Positions 1-9,639 are shown, numbered from the stretch's first letter. The stretch is DNA of 64,000 nucleotides from Lyngbya sp. PCC 8106 (GCF_000169095.1 NZ_AAVU01000018.1:1-64000); one strand, 5' to 3'. Notes: a model not told the origin generated them from the sequence alone. Program-made: numbers and translations.

Positions 1-459
1 TGTTTGCGGTAAACCTAAAGCTTGTTGAAGAAAAGTAATCGAGTTTTGAATGCCAAAATTCACCGCAGTATCAAACATCACAATCGCCAAAGCCGGGTGC
101 ATTTTACCAGATTGAGAAGCATCCCAATATCCCTGATAAATTTCTAACAGTTCAACTTCCGACATTTGTGCAACATCAAGCGGTGGTAAACCCCGTCTAG
201 ACCGATAAGCATTATATTCAGTTTGGATAATTCCTCGATAGGTTCGACCCCCCAAATCAGCGGGATGATCACTAAACCCACCTTCAAAATACAGCGTAAA
301 CCCTAAAGCTGCATCAAATAAGCGTTTTTCGTAGTTATTTTGAGCTTGTGCTACACCCAAGCGACCTAAAGGCACAGCTAAGGTTAAGCTTAACAACACG
401 ATAGCGCGAATTAGTTTCGATTTAAGCGGTTTTCGGCCGTTGGTTTTGATCCAGTTCAT
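1..459 (-). CDS. GH108-type lysozyme-like secreted protein (3' end beyond window)
   Basis: Reading the complement from an ATG at 457-459 gives 153 residues that run off the left edge. Residues 1-40 form a signal peptide: a basic start (NGRKPLKSK), a hydrophobic core, then AQA. After it comes LYFEGGFSDHPADLGG and YRGI. This matches the start of glycoside hydrolase family 108, where the Glu of the EGG motif (here E59) is the catalytic acid in known members. The later FDTAVNFG segment also fits the family. I infer a peptidoglycan-cleaving exported enzyme. The C-terminal half, where a peptidoglycan-binding domain usually sits, is not visible. Family call fairly sure; substrate inferred. Confidence 0.75.
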   Translation of the reverse strand, partial: MNWIKTNGRKPLKSKLIRAIVLLSLTLAVPLGRLGVAQAQNNYEKRLFDAALGFTLYFEGGFSDHPADLGGRTYRGIIQTEYNAYRSRRGLPPLDVAQMSEVELLEIYQGYWDASQSGKMHPALAIVMFDTAVNFGIQNSITFLQQALGLPQT

Positions 460-589
460 AGCAACTCTTTGGGCTTCAATGGGTAAAGTGTTGGGTGTTC
501 AGTTCATCCAACCGGATAATTGGCTGGTACAGGCTAAAAAACCTGTGAAACTCTCGCCTAACATAACAGAAGACGAGACATTTGACCAT

Positions 590-697
590 ATATAGCACTA
601 CGCGCTAGGGAACAGGGAACGCCGGATCAGGGAACAGTATACTAGGTCGGGGTTTTAGGATTTAGAAATGTCCTAATATATTCGTGTAGTGCTATAT
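590..697. repeat. MITE-like inverted-repeat element, short form (108 bp)
   Basis: The element starts ATATAGCACTACGCG and ends with GTAGTGCTATAT, giving perfect 12-base terminal inverted repeats. Inside are GGGAACAGGGAAC and GATCAGGGAACAG. A longer relative in opposite orientation lies at 35390-35628. It has no coding capacity. It occupies the middle of the 355-base gap between the divergent genes at 459 and 815; I see nothing else recognisable in that gap. Confidence 0.75.
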
Positions 698-814
698 TTG
701 GCGGTTCTACGGGGAAAATATAGGAAACCGGAACAATGATTTTCAACTCAGATCTGGTCAGGTGAACCCAATTCCAGTTAAACTTCTTTTTGACCCCTGA
801 TCCAGACTGTATTG

Positions 815-2998
815 ATGTCTCCTGATTTCAGTTCCTCCTCGGCTGACCCTCATTCTAATACCCCTGAAGCCTTGACTCTACAGGCTGAAATTAGTTATGC
901 TCAGGGACAGTTTGCGCTGGCGATCGCCAATTGTGAGCAAGCGATTTTGTTACAACCCACTTGGGCGCCGGCTTATGTGACGTTAGGAAATGTCCGACAA
1001 GCTCAAGGTTTGCTCGATGCGGCGATTCGTTCCTACACCCAGGCTTTAGAACTCGATCCCAATTTACCACAAGCTCATACCAATTTAGGTAGTATGTTTT
1101 ACAAGCAAGGGTTGCTCGATCAGGCGATGACTTGTTATCGTCAAGCCCTCTCTCTGAAGCCCGATTTTGCTGAGGTGTATTGGAATTTAGCCCAAGCGTT
1201 ACGAAAGCAGGGAAACGAAGCAGAAGCCCAAATTTGTGAACAAAAAGCGGTTGAATACCAGCCTCAACTCGCCACCGCCAATTTTTTGTTTAATCAAGGC
1301 AATAAGTTTGCTTATAACGGAAAATTAGATCAGGCGATGAAATCGTGGCAAAATGCGATCGCCATTGATCCTAATCTCGCTGAAGCTTACTGTCAGATTG
1401 GGATGATTTTACGCTATCGAGGTGAACCGAAGCAAGCCCTTTCCTACTTTGAGAAGGCTTTGGAACTCCAACCGAATTTAGTTCCGGCTCATCAGCATTT
1501 GTGTGGGATTTTTCGGGATTCTTCAAATTTAGCAGCAGCTCGTCAGGCTGTCAATCACTATTGCCAAATGTGTAGTGAGACTGATCCGATTATGACAGCG
1601 ATTTATTCGATCAGTACCCATCAAGTCTCGGGTTTAAATCAAATCGCTAAAGATCAATTTTTGCAGTTAGAATCTCAACTCGATCAGTCTTTCAACCGCA
1701 CCACAGAAATCGAAATTCGTTCACTGTATTCTAATCTATTATTTAGTTTACCCTATTTGCGCGATAATATCACCCAAAATTCTCGTTTAACTCAAAAAAT
1801 CACTCAACGCTATATCGAACAAATTCTCCAAGCCAACCGCAGCCTTTACTTTCTTGAATATTCTCAGCCTTCCCCAGAAAATAAATTAAAAATTGGGATT
1901 ATTTCCAGTCATTTTAATCGTCATGCCGTGGGTTGGTGTAGTTTGGATATTATTCGGGCATTATCTGAGATTACACCGGAGATTTATCTCTATTTTACAG
2001 ATCGACCCAAAGTTGATGATCGCACGGCTCTATTTCAACAGATTGCTCGCAAACTCTACGAACCCAAACGCTATCCAAACGGCTTACCCGATGCTAGCGA
2101 AATTACCCAAGAAATTCGACAGGATGAGATTGATATATTACTCGATTTAGATGCGATTAGTATGCCGATTCATACCGAAATATTGTATACTCAACCCGCC
2201 CCCGTGTGTTTGTCTTGGCTAGGATTTGATGCGCCTTATCTTTCCGAAAAAAATTACTTTTTGTGTGACTGGCACACTCACTCCGAAGGATACGAACAGT
2301 ATTATACTGAACAGTTAGTTAGAATGCCTGATAGTTTTGTAGCCGTTTCTGGATTTGAGAGAATGGCGGTAAATCGTGAACAGTTTCGCAAAGCTTATCG
2401 GATTGGTTTAGATCAAGTTATTTATCTGAGTGTCGCACCTGGGCGCAAATTTAACCGAGAATTAGTAGAGGCGCAAGTTGCCATTCTTAAACAAGTTCCT
2501 AATAGTATTTTAATTCATAAAGCCGCCGGAGATGTCGCTGTTTTTCAAGGTGCTTATGAACAAGCTTGTCAAGCCGTTGGAGTCAGTCTACATCGGGTGA
2601 AGTTTATTCCTCGATTTCCCACCGAAGAAGAACATCGTCAGGTGTATGCTTTAGCGGATGTATTGTTAGATTCCTATCCTTATAATGGGGGAACTCACAC
2701 TTTAGAAGCCTTGTGGTTTGAAGTTCCGGTTGTGACTCGCAAAGGCGAACAATTTTTATCCCGAATGGGTTATTCTTTTCTACAAGGAGTCGGTGTAGAA
2801 GCCGGAATAGCAGAGTCGTGGGAAGATTATATTAACTGGGGAGTGCGGTTTGGGGAAGATATTGAGTTGAGAAAATCCGTTCAAACTCAGCTTATGCAGG
2901 CGAAAGAATCAACCCGTTTAGCGCCGTTATGGAATCCAACTTTATTTGCTGAAAATCTGTATAAAATTTGTGGTAAACTGTTAAGTGATCGCCAATAA
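815..2998 (+). CDS. TPR protein with SPINDLY/O-GlcNAc transferase-like C-terminal domain
   Basis: The ATG at 815 directly follows a TTG in the same frame, so I use the ATG (727 residues). Residues 20-250 carry about six tetratricopeptide repeats with the usual A-Y--LG and A---Y--AL-L-P pattern. From about residue 355 the protein resembles the GT41/SPINDLY catalytic region: KLKIGIISSHFNRHAVG, a later LLDSYPYNGGTHTLEALWF block, then VPVVTRKGEQFLSRMG. Family members transfer GlcNAc or fucose to Ser/Thr of proteins; the TPR part binds the substrate. It is probably cytosolic (no signal or membrane segment). The acceptor and sugar cannot be told from sequence. Confidence 0.82.
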   Translation: MSPDFSSSSADPHSNTPEALTLQAEISYAQGQFALAIANCEQAILLQPTWAPAYVTLGNVRQAQGLLDAAIRSYTQALELDPNLPQAHTNLGSMFYKQGLLDQAMTCYRQALSLKPDFAEVYWNLAQALRKQGNEAEAQICEQKAVEYQPQLATANFLFNQGNKFAYNGKLDQAMKSWQNAIAIDPNLAEAYCQIGMILRYRGEPKQALSYFEKALELQPNLVPAHQHLCGIFRDSSNLAAARQAVNHYCQMCSETDPIMTAIYSISTHQVSGLNQIAKDQFLQLESQLDQSFNRTTEIEIRSLYSNLLFSLPYLRDNITQNSRLTQKITQRYIEQILQANRSLYFLEYSQPSPENKLKIGIISSHFNRHAVGWCSLDIIRALSEITPEIYLYFTDRPKVDDRTALFQQIARKLYEPKRYPNGLPDASEITQEIRQDEIDILLDLDAISMPIHTEILYTQPAPVCLSWLGFDAPYLSEKNYFLCDWHTHSEGYEQYYTEQLVRMPDSFVAVSGFERMAVNREQFRKAYRIGLDQVIYLSVAPGRKFNRELVEAQVAILKQVPNSILIHKAAGDVAVFQGAYEQACQAVGVSLHRVKFIPRFPTEEEHRQVYALADVLLDSYPYNGGTHTLEALWFEVPVVTRKGEQFLSRMGYSFLQGVGVEAGIAESWEDYINWGVRFGEDIELRKSVQTQLMQAKESTRLAPLWNPTLFAENLYKICGKLLSDRQ

Positions 2999-3214
2999 GC
3001 GATAGCTTGACCAATATTAAAGGGAATAAGAAGTTATTAATAGTTTTAGAGATTTAATCATCCTAAAATTTCTCGCCTTGCCTTTTAGGCTTTTAGGAGA
3101 GATGCTAGGGGAGATGAGTTTAACAGGTTATCCGATTGAGGTTAATTCTTCAAATAAACTAAATCAGATCAATTACAAGGGTTAGAAGTTTGCTCTTTTA
3201 TGAATTAAACTTCT

Positions 3215-3412
3215 CTACAAAGTTTGCAATAACTCGCGCGATTCTTGCTTCACTAAACCATCAATGGCTGCATTTTGAAGTTGAATAAAAGCTTCAAAGT
3301 CCTCTCGACCATATTTAGTCGTTTGTAAAAGCTTTTTTAACTGTTTTTCAGTCTCTAAAGTTAGATATCCTGTATCGAGCGTTTTTTCGACAAGCTCATG
3401 TATAACACCCAT
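3215..3412 (-). CDS. Small conserved-looking hypothetical protein (65 aa)
   Basis: The open frame extends upstream to 3499, but the ATG at 3410-3412 has AGGAGA about 11 bases ahead, so I start there. The product is acidic to neutral and predicted helical (ELVEKTLDTGYLTLETEKQLKKLL), with no signal peptide, membrane segment or metal motif. Short proteins of this style are common in cyanobacteria and have no assigned role that I can recall. It stands alone, convergent with the TPR-SPINDLY gene, about 200 bases from each neighbour. Confidence 0.6.
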   Translation of the reverse strand: MGVIHELVEKTLDTGYLTLETEKQLKKLLQTTKYGREDFEAFIQLQNAAIDGLVKQESRELLQTL

Positions 3413-3607
3413 TTTGTATCCGATCTCCTGTATGAAAAAGCCTATACCTTGATTAAGTGTACTTATTATTATAACTGAGTTATAACAAAGCTTTATCACA
3501 AACCATATAACTATTGTTTAGAATATTGGCGACAATACACAAACTTTACAATATAAATTTAATGTATTGAGAATAAAATTTGTTTTGACAGCAAGATCAA
3601 AAATAAA

Positions 3608-5350
3608 TTAAGGCTTTTTCCAGATTTTCACCTGACCATCCCAACCCCCACTAACAATTGTTTGTTCATCGGGGCTGATATCAACAGTATTCACATAGCT
3701 AGAATGACCTGTTAAATTACCCTTTAATTCACCTGTTTGTAGATCCCAAAGTTTAACCGTTCTATCCCAACTTCCACTCACTAAAGTTCGATTATCCGCA
3801 CTAATTACCACTGACCAAACGCCATCAGTATGACCACTCATTCGACGAATAGGTTGAGCAGTTTGCAATTCCCAAAGAGCAATTGTACTATCTGCACTTC
3901 CACTGGCTAATATTTTACCATCAGGACTAATTGCTAAAGATAAAATGGGGAGAGCATGACCTGTTAATGTGTGAATCAATTCTCCTGTTTCTAGATTCCA
4001 AATTTTAATCGTATTATCTTTACTTCCACTAGCTAATATTTTACCATCAGGACTAATCGCAATCGCACTAACCATTTGAGAATGTCCGATCAGAGTATTT
4101 AATAATTCTCCGGTTTGGGTATCCCAAATCATAATCAGATTATCCCAACTTCCACTGGCAAGTTTGCGACCATCGGGACTAAATTCTACGGATAAAACAG
4201 CATTTGAATGTTCTTTTAAAGTGTATAATAAGGGCAGGGTATCGGTATTAATCGCTGTCATTAAATCCCAGAGTTTAATACTACCATCATCACTCGCTGT
4301 TGCTAAAATCTGACCATTTGGACTAACAGCAATCTCATTAATAGAACTATTATGACCTTTCCAGGTTTTTCGGAGTCCACCTGTCGCTAAATTCCAAACA
4401 GAAATACTCCCATTACTATTACCACTAATCGCATAAGGAGGTACAATTTCTACAGATAAAATCTCTCCAGAACTTTCCTCTAAACTGGTTGCTAAAGCAT
4501 AAGTTTGATCGCCAGTTGCAATGCTGCGATTGGCTGGAGTAGCTGGAGGTAAATTGGGTGTTATTTGGGGTGGAGAAGAAGACGATTTCGCTTCTAAACG
4601 TTCAGGAACAATAGGTAAACTTGTGGCTTGTCTCCAGGCTAAAAACTGATTAATTTCGATTCCGGCGGAAACAATTTGATCGGGATTAACGCCGAGTTGA
4701 ACAATACCATTAATTCCAATAACATCTCCTACTTCATTTAAGACAGGGCCGCCACTCATTCCACTTCTGACTAAATTGTTGTAAACTAAAGTGTATCCTT
4801 GGCGGGGTTTTTGCCGATATTCTACTGTTCCTTTTGTACTCAAAAATAATCGATGTCCCAAGGTGCTAGCTGAACGAGGCCATCCGGCAACATAGACCAC
4901 ACTTCCTTCATCAACACTGTCTGAATTTGTTAATTTGGCGAGGGGATAACCTTGGGAAGTTTGAAACGGAACAACGGCGAGATCCAGTCCGGGAATTTGA
5001 CGAATTAAGCTATAATAAACTGAATGACGTTGACCATCAGGTGTGATGATTTCATAATCCCCCGCTTGACTAACTACGTGCCAATTGGTGAGGATATAGT
5101 AGGTATTTTCTTGCTTTTCAATAATCACTCCTGATCCGCCTTTTGGCCCTTCAATTCGCACAGTAATATCACTGGCAATTTTGTTAATATCTGTGGGGGT
5201 TAATGCAAGCTGTTGGGGAAGATGGGGAAGTTCAGAAAATCGATGATCAGCTTCTTGACTCCAGACGGGAAGACTGAGAACAAAGGTAAAAGTGAGTCCC
5301 GTCAAACTCAGGCTTTTAAAGAGGATTTTAAACAGGTTTGGGCTTCTCAT
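3608..5350 (-). CDS. Secreted trypsin-like serine protease fused to a seven-blade WD40 propeller
   Basis: The ATG at 5348-5350 is preferred to a TTG four codons earlier (580 residues). Residues 1-32 form a signal peptide ending near WSQEA. Residues 60-240 are a chymotrypsin-fold protease with the triad His91 (TNWHVV), Asp123 (LDLAVV) and Ser199 (GMSGGP), so it should be active. A Ser/Pro-rich linker of about 40 residues follows. Seven WD40 repeats then fill about 290-580, ending GWDGQVKIWKK. It probably acts in the periplasm or outside the cell, with the propeller binding a partner. Bacterial trypsin-WD40 fusions occur in cyanobacteria; the substrate is unknown. The next gene, the pentapeptide protein, is on the same strand 142 bases upstream. 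Confidence 0.88.
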   Translation of the reverse strand: MRSPNLFKILFKSLSLTGLTFTFVLSLPVWSQEADHRFSELPHLPQQLALTPTDINKIASDITVRIEGPKGGSGVIIEKQENTYYILTNWHVVSQAGDYEIITPDGQRHSVYYSLIRQIPGLDLAVVPFQTSQGYPLAKLTNSDSVDEGSVVYVAGWPRSASTLGHRLFLSTKGTVEYRQKPRQGYTLVYNNLVRSGMSGGPVLNEVGDVIGINGIVQLGVNPDQIVSAGIEINQFLAWRQATSLPIVPERLEAKSSSSPPQITPNLPPATPANRSIATGDQTYALATSLEESSGEILSVEIVPPYAISGNSNGSISVWNLATGGLRKTWKGHNSSINEIAVSPNGQILATASDDGSIKLWDLMTAINTDTLPLLYTLKEHSNAVLSVEFSPDGRKLASGSWDNLIMIWDTQTGELLNTLIGHSQMVSAIAISPDGKILASGSKDNTIKIWNLETGELIHTLTGHALPILSLAISPDGKILASGSADSTIALWELQTAQPIRRMSGHTDGVWSVVISADNRTLVSGSWDRTVKLWDLQTGELKGNLTGHSSYVNTVDISPDEQTIVSGGWDGQVKIWKKP

Positions 5351-5491
5351 TTTGAAATCCAATTTTGCAATTCAAAGGTTCAAAAAAATTGCTGTTTTCG
5401 GGGATACGATATCCGGAAATCGATTGACCATTTGACCGAGCCGTTTTATACTATAAATCTACTGACACGACAAATTTACATGGATTTCTAA

Positions 5492-6388
5492 TCACGGATG
5501 AACGTTTCCCGTTGGCATAATCGCTCCCTGAAGTTCTGTTGTACTCAAGTCTACAGAGTTGAGATTTGCACCTTCTAAGTTCGCATTTTGTAGATTCGCT
5601 CCTCTTAGGTTAGCATAACTCAAGTCTACTTTTTCTAAGTTGGCTTGTCTCAAGTTCGCACCTCGAAAATTTGCCCCTCTAGCATCGGCTTGATAAAGAT
5701 TGGCTTTACTGAGGTTACTAAATCGAAAATCTGCCCGCATTAAATTGGCTTCGATCAGATGAGCATGAAATAGATAAGCCCCGTTTAAATGAGCATCCAT
5801 CAAATTTGTTTTGTACAAGTTAGCTCGATAAAGGTAAGCGGCAATTAACTCGGCTTGATGGAGGTTTGCATGATTCAAATTAGCATGACAAACGGTGGCT
5901 TGATATAAACAGGCTTGTCTTAAGTTAGCTCGTCTCAATTGAGCGTTACTCAAATCGACTTGTTTGAGGTTAGTATGGCTGAGATTGGTACTAATTAGAT
6001 TCCCTTGACTCAAATCTGCTTGTTGTAAATTACTATAACTTAAGTTTGAACTCATTAAGTTTGCTTCACTGAGATTAACACCAATTAAATTGGCATAGCT
6101 GAGGTTAGTTTCGGTAAGATTTGCATGGTGAAGATTTGCATTTTGAAGTTGGGCTTGATATAAGTTAGCATGGCTGAGATTGGCTTGAGATAAACAAGCA
6201 TCGATCAGTTGAATTTGAGAAAGATTAGCACCTTTGAGATGAGCTAATTTAAAGTCAATTCCTTTAAGATTAACGCCTCTGAGGTTGGCTTCGTCTAACT
6301 CCGGTTCGATTTCGGGGTGAGTGGTTCTCCAAGCTGTCCAAATATTTTCACCTCGTTTTAATAGGGCAAGATGTTCGATATTAACCAT
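5492..6388 (-). CDS. Pentapeptide repeat protein
   Basis: 298 residues. The first 45 (MVNIEHLALLKRGENIWTAW...) are not repetitive and resemble the N-terminal cap of many cyanobacterial pentapeptide proteins. The rest is an almost unbroken run of A(N/D)Lxx repeats from about residue 45 to 290, enough for a right-handed quadrilateral beta helix of about twelve coils. There is no signal peptide and no membrane segment. Functions in this family range from protein scaffolds to DNA-gyrase mimicry; nothing here points to one. It may be co-transcribed with the protease-WD40 gene downstream. Confidence 0.88.
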   Translation of the reverse strand: MVNIEHLALLKRGENIWTAWRTTHPEIEPELDEANLRGVNLKGIDFKLAHLKGANLSQIQLIDACLSQANLSHANLYQAQLQNANLHHANLTETNLSYANLIGVNLSEANLMSSNLSYSNLQQADLSQGNLISTNLSHTNLKQVDLSNAQLRRANLRQACLYQATVCHANLNHANLHQAELIAAYLYRANLYKTNLMDAHLNGAYLFHAHLIEANLMRADFRFSNLSKANLYQADARGANFRGANLRQANLEKVDLSYANLRGANLQNANLEGANLNSVDLSTTELQGAIMPTGNVHP

Positions 6389-6447
6389 ACAGAGCTATTA
6401 AAATTGACAATCAAAACAGGGGAATTGTTTCTCAGAGTTGAGAATAT

Positions 6448-7089
6448 TTATTCATTTTTGTTAACGTTATCGCGAGAACGACCAGAAACATTTTCTAAGG
6501 CGGTTAAAGCGGCTTGAGAACCTGCAAAAATATCTTGTTCTTCCCCTCCGAGATAAAGCCGTCCAAAACTCCCAACGGCTTGAACTTGAAGGATATTAAT
6601 TAAAGCTGCTTTTTCGGCTTCATTGGCGGCTAAAGCGGCATAGGCTGCGGGTTCAACTTCGAGAACATACAGGGTTTGACTCGAAAGCAAAAGTTGTCCA
6701 CGACGATTTCGGTTAATTAGTTGGGCTTGATGGGGATCAATATTACGAATAATTTGACTGGATATAACTCGGGGTTTGAGACGATCCCGTTCTTCAACTC
6801 CTAAAGCGTCTAAAATTGCTCGTCCGGCGGTGACAGTATCGCCTTGACGACTAGAGTGAATTTCTAATAGTCCATAGAGACGTTCAACAAATAGAACACC
6901 TGGACGAACGGAGGTTGATTTGAGTGCAACATCGGTAATGCGATTAATTTCAATTCCCGGTGAAATTTCAATCCATAAAGAAGCATCCCCAGGTAGGGGC
7001 AAAAATCCAAGCGCCACTGTTCCGATATAGGCGGCGTGTTGAGATTGTAAATTGTCTAGATAGACATAACTGCGTAATTCTACACCCAA
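6448..7089 (-). CDS. ccmP: CcmP, tandem-BMC-domain beta-carboxysome shell protein
   Basis: The 213-residue length equals that of the Synechococcus elongatus protein as I recall it, and the frame reads MGVELRSYVYLDNLQ at the start and AYAALAANEAEKAALINILQ later. The pore-gating pair of CcmP, Glu69 and Arg70, is in place (FVERLYG). Each half is one BMC domain; the trimer forms a pseudohexameric facet with a large gated pore thought to pass bigger metabolites such as RuBP and 3-PGA. The start is TTG at 7087-7089, supported by GGAGAG about 8 bases upstream; no ATG lies nearby in frame. It lies apart from any ccmKLMNO operon, as is usual for this gene. Confidence 0.92.
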   Translation of the reverse strand: MGVELRSYVYLDNLQSQHAAYIGTVALGFLPLPGDASLWIEISPGIEINRITDVALKSTSVRPGVLFVERLYGLLEIHSSRQGDTVTAGRAILDALGVEERDRLKPRVISSQIIRNIDPHQAQLINRNRRGQLLLSSQTLYVLEVEPAAYAALAANEAEKAALINILQVQAVGSFGRLYLGGEEQDIFAGSQAALTALENVSGRSRDNVNKNE

Positions 7090-7292
7090 GACTGAACTCT
7101 CCGTTTAGGGGGCTGTTAATGATCAAATCACTATAAATTCATTATGCCAGACTAGAAAACGATAATCTACACTCTCAAGAATAAATTGGTTTTTTGCTTT
7201 CTGTCTGGCCTGTATTGGGAGATTTATTTCCCCTAAAGATCGAAAAACATATCACAGATTGACACAATTTTTCAGCGTTATAGATGTGGGGT

Positions 7293-8894
7293 TTAAACTG
7301 TTTCTGCTAAAGAAAGTTCAGCATCTGTTTTTTCCTCTATGTGGGGATCAAGTTTGGCATTTATGAGGGCGATATATTCGGCGAGTTGGGCTTCTATTTG
7401 TTCCCGAACAGCTTGACGATATTCTAGGAAATGTTCGTTATGGGCGCAAATAGTCAGATAATGTTCCCAGACACCCGGATTGTGTTTGAGAATGCCGAAT
7501 AAATGATGCCAAAATTTCCATCGGGTCTGACGTTTAAAGCCCTGGCGCCAAAAAACAATCGCGATCGCTTTTAAATCCGATAACTCTGGAGTTTTAAAAG
7601 GGGCTTTACAAGGAGAGGGAGCCAGTTTCAAGAAACAGCGATAAACGCGATCTAAGTAACGTTCAGGTTCGTAGAGTGTCCAAAAAGTGGTGATAAATTC
7701 TTGAGCAATTTCTTCAATGGGACGAGTTGGAATAAAGTTGATTAATGTCGTTTGATTAATATCTTGTTTGGAGTCAATCAGTAAACGATTTTCGATTTCT
7801 AAACGATTCCATAATGCGGTATTGGGTAACGCTTGTAGCATCCCAAACATAGCAGTGGGAATTGCAGCTTGTTCGACAAACTCAATTACACGCTCACCTG
7901 CTCCTTGTTTCTCGCCATCAAACCCAATAATAAATCCAGCCATGGGTCGCAATCCTACCTGCATGACTTTATCGATAGAATCGCTGAGAGAACTGCGAGT
8001 ATTTTGAAACTTTTTCGTTAGTTTTAAGCTATCTTCGTCGGGCGTTTCAATTCCCAAAAATACAGCATCAAAGTTACATTGAAGCATCAAATCCATTAAT
8101 TCTTCATCGGCGGCTAAATCAATAGATGCTTCGGTATTAAATCGGAATGGATATTTATGCTCTGCTTGCCAAACTTTGAGTTCTTTTAAAAGCAATTTAA
8201 CATTGCGTTTATTACCAATAAAATTATCATCAACCATAAAGATTCCTCGACGCCAACCGAGTTCGTAGAGACAATCTAATTCTTTTAAAAGTTGACTGGG
8301 TAATTTAGTTCGGGGTTTACGACCATAGAGAGTAATAATATCACAAAACTCACATTGAAAAGGACATCCTCGCGAAAATTGTACGGACATCGAATCATAA
8401 GCACTAAGGTCTAATAAGTCATAACGAGGAATGGGGGTTAAGGTAATATTGGGCTTTTCTTCGGATCGAAAGACTCCCGAAGTTTCGCCTCGTTGTAAAG
8501 CGTCTAAAAATAAAGGAAGTGTCATTTCTCCCTCATCTAAAATGAGAAAATCAGCCCCAGCGTCTAAAGCGTCTTTGGGTACAGAGGTGGGATAAGGGCC
8601 GCCAACAGCAACTAATTTACCCCGTTGTTTTGCCGCTTTGACTTGATAGATTAAATCACTTTTCTGAACGATCATTGCAGAGATAATGACCAGATCTGCG
8701 CTTTCCCATTCAGCCTCAGTAACAGAGCGAACATTGCGATCAACTAACGTAAAATCCCAATCTTGAGGTAAGATAGCCGCGACTGTAATCAGTCCCAGGG
8801 GAGGCAATAAAACCTTACGGTTCACTAGCTCCAGAATTTTGTCATAAGACCAAAATGTTTTTGGAAATACGGGATAAATTAGTAAAACTTTCAT
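7293..8894 (-). CDS. B12-binding-domain radical SAM protein (DUF4070 type)
   Basis: The ATG at 8892-8894 has GGGAGG 11 bases ahead and is preferred to a TTG further upstream (533 residues). Residues 1-140 look like a cobalamin-binding Rossmann domain (MKVLLIYP, later GGPYPT). The radical SAM cluster motif is GCPFQCEFCD with Cys177, Cys181 and Cys184. The C-terminal 130 residues fit DUF4070, which is found in hopanoid methylases (HpnP) and many uncharacterised cyanobacterial relatives. A methyl transfer to an unactivated carbon is plausible. I cannot say whether this is the 2-methylhopanoid enzyme. It stands alone, transcribed in the same direction as ccmP. Confidence 0.82.
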   Translation of the reverse strand: MKVLLIYPVFPKTFWSYDKILELVNRKVLLPPLGLITVAAILPQDWDFTLVDRNVRSVTEAEWESADLVIISAMIVQKSDLIYQVKAAKQRGKLVAVGGPYPTSVPKDALDAGADFLILDEGEMTLPLFLDALQRGETSGVFRSEEKPNITLTPIPRYDLLDLSAYDSMSVQFSRGCPFQCEFCDIITLYGRKPRTKLPSQLLKELDCLYELGWRRGIFMVDDNFIGNKRNVKLLLKELKVWQAEHKYPFRFNTEASIDLAADEELMDLMLQCNFDAVFLGIETPDEDSLKLTKKFQNTRSSLSDSIDKVMQVGLRPMAGFIIGFDGEKQGAGERVIEFVEQAAIPTAMFGMLQALPNTALWNRLEIENRLLIDSKQDINQTTLINFIPTRPIEEIAQEFITTFWTLYEPERYLDRVYRCFLKLAPSPCKAPFKTPELSDLKAIAIVFWRQGFKRQTRWKFWHHLFGILKHNPGVWEHYLTICAHNEHFLEYRQAVREQIEAQLAEYIALINAKLDPHIEEKTDAELSLAETV

Positions 8895-8993
8895 TGTTCT
8901 TAAAGCCTCCCACAATCCACGCTAATATGGAATGATAATCTTAACGTTTGATCAGCCAAAAGTATTGGGGTCAAACCAGAAATCGAAGTCAAT

Positions 8994-9029
8994 CTAACAA
9001 AAACAGGACAGAATATATTCCCTGTCCTG
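8994..9029 (-). terminator. Intrinsic terminator of the RRM protein gene
   Basis: On the minus strand the stem CAGGACAG / CTGTCCTG (9004-9029, 10-base loop) is followed directly by TTTTTGTT. It lies about 50 bases past the stop of the RNA-binding protein gene. Confidence 0.8.
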
Positions 9030-9075
9030 AAATTTAATCAATTAAGGAATTGGGTGAAAATTGAGATTTTAAAGC

Positions 9076-9378
9076 TCAATAATCATTGGAGTAGCGGCCC
9101 CGTTGACGATTTCCTCCACCAAAAGAACCCTTATTTTCTCGCGGCTTGGCTTTATTTACCTTCAGGTCGCGGCCCATCCATTCAGCCCCATCTAAGGCTT
9201 CGATCGCAGCATCTTCTTCGGACTCTGCTCCCATTTCTACGAATGCAAAACCCCGAGGGCGACCTGTTTCCCGGTCAGTAGGGATACTCACGCGCTGTAC
9301 AGCACCATATTCGGCAAATACTGATTTCAAGTCTTCCTCTGTAACCTCATAAGCGAGATTACCAACGTAAATAGACAT
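9076..9378 (-). CDS. RRM-type RNA-binding protein (cyanobacterial Rbp family)
   Basis: The ATG at 9376-9378 has GGAG 7 bases upstream; 100 residues. One RRM fills residues 1-80, with RNP2 IYVGNL at positions 3-8 and RNP1 RGFAFVEM near 42-49. A short Gly/Arg/Asn-rich tail follows (GSFGGGNRQRGRY). Cyanobacterial Rbp proteins bind RNA and are often cold-induced or involved in mRNA targeting to membranes. The 261-base gap to the divergent permease gene leaves room for a long 5' leader, but I see no defined thermosensor. A clear terminator follows the gene, so it is probably monocistronic. Confidence 0.92.
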   Translation of the reverse strand: MSIYVGNLAYEVTEEDLKSVFAEYGAVQRVSIPTDRETGRPRGFAFVEMGAESEEDAAIEALDGAEWMGRDLKVNKAKPRENKGSFGGGNRQRGRYSNDY

Positions 9379-9639
9379 ACATGAGCTCCAAGTCATACTG
9401 AAAATGTAGAGAGATTTCGGATGTCAAGCTCTGTTTAATCAAACAGAACAATGAATTTGCACTGAAAGCAGAAGCGAGAACCTATGCCTAATCTCGAAAG
9501 CTATTGTAACACGGGCAGTTCAGCGATGGGATAATGGACAATTTTGGACGGGATCAGTTTTGACCCTCAAAATTCGGGATGAAACGGATAAAAGAAAGAT
9601 TAAGATATCACTTCAGTACCCCTATCATTGTGCAGATCT

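Noticed and set aside
5492..6388. Repetitive DNA with 15-base period
   Set aside because: Explained fully by the pentapeptide (AxLxx) code of the protein.
7293..8894. Calling the radical SAM gene hpnP (hopanoid C-2 methylase)
   Set aside because: The domain layout agrees, but the family has many uncharacterised relatives in cyanobacteria, and no hopanoid genes lie nearby.
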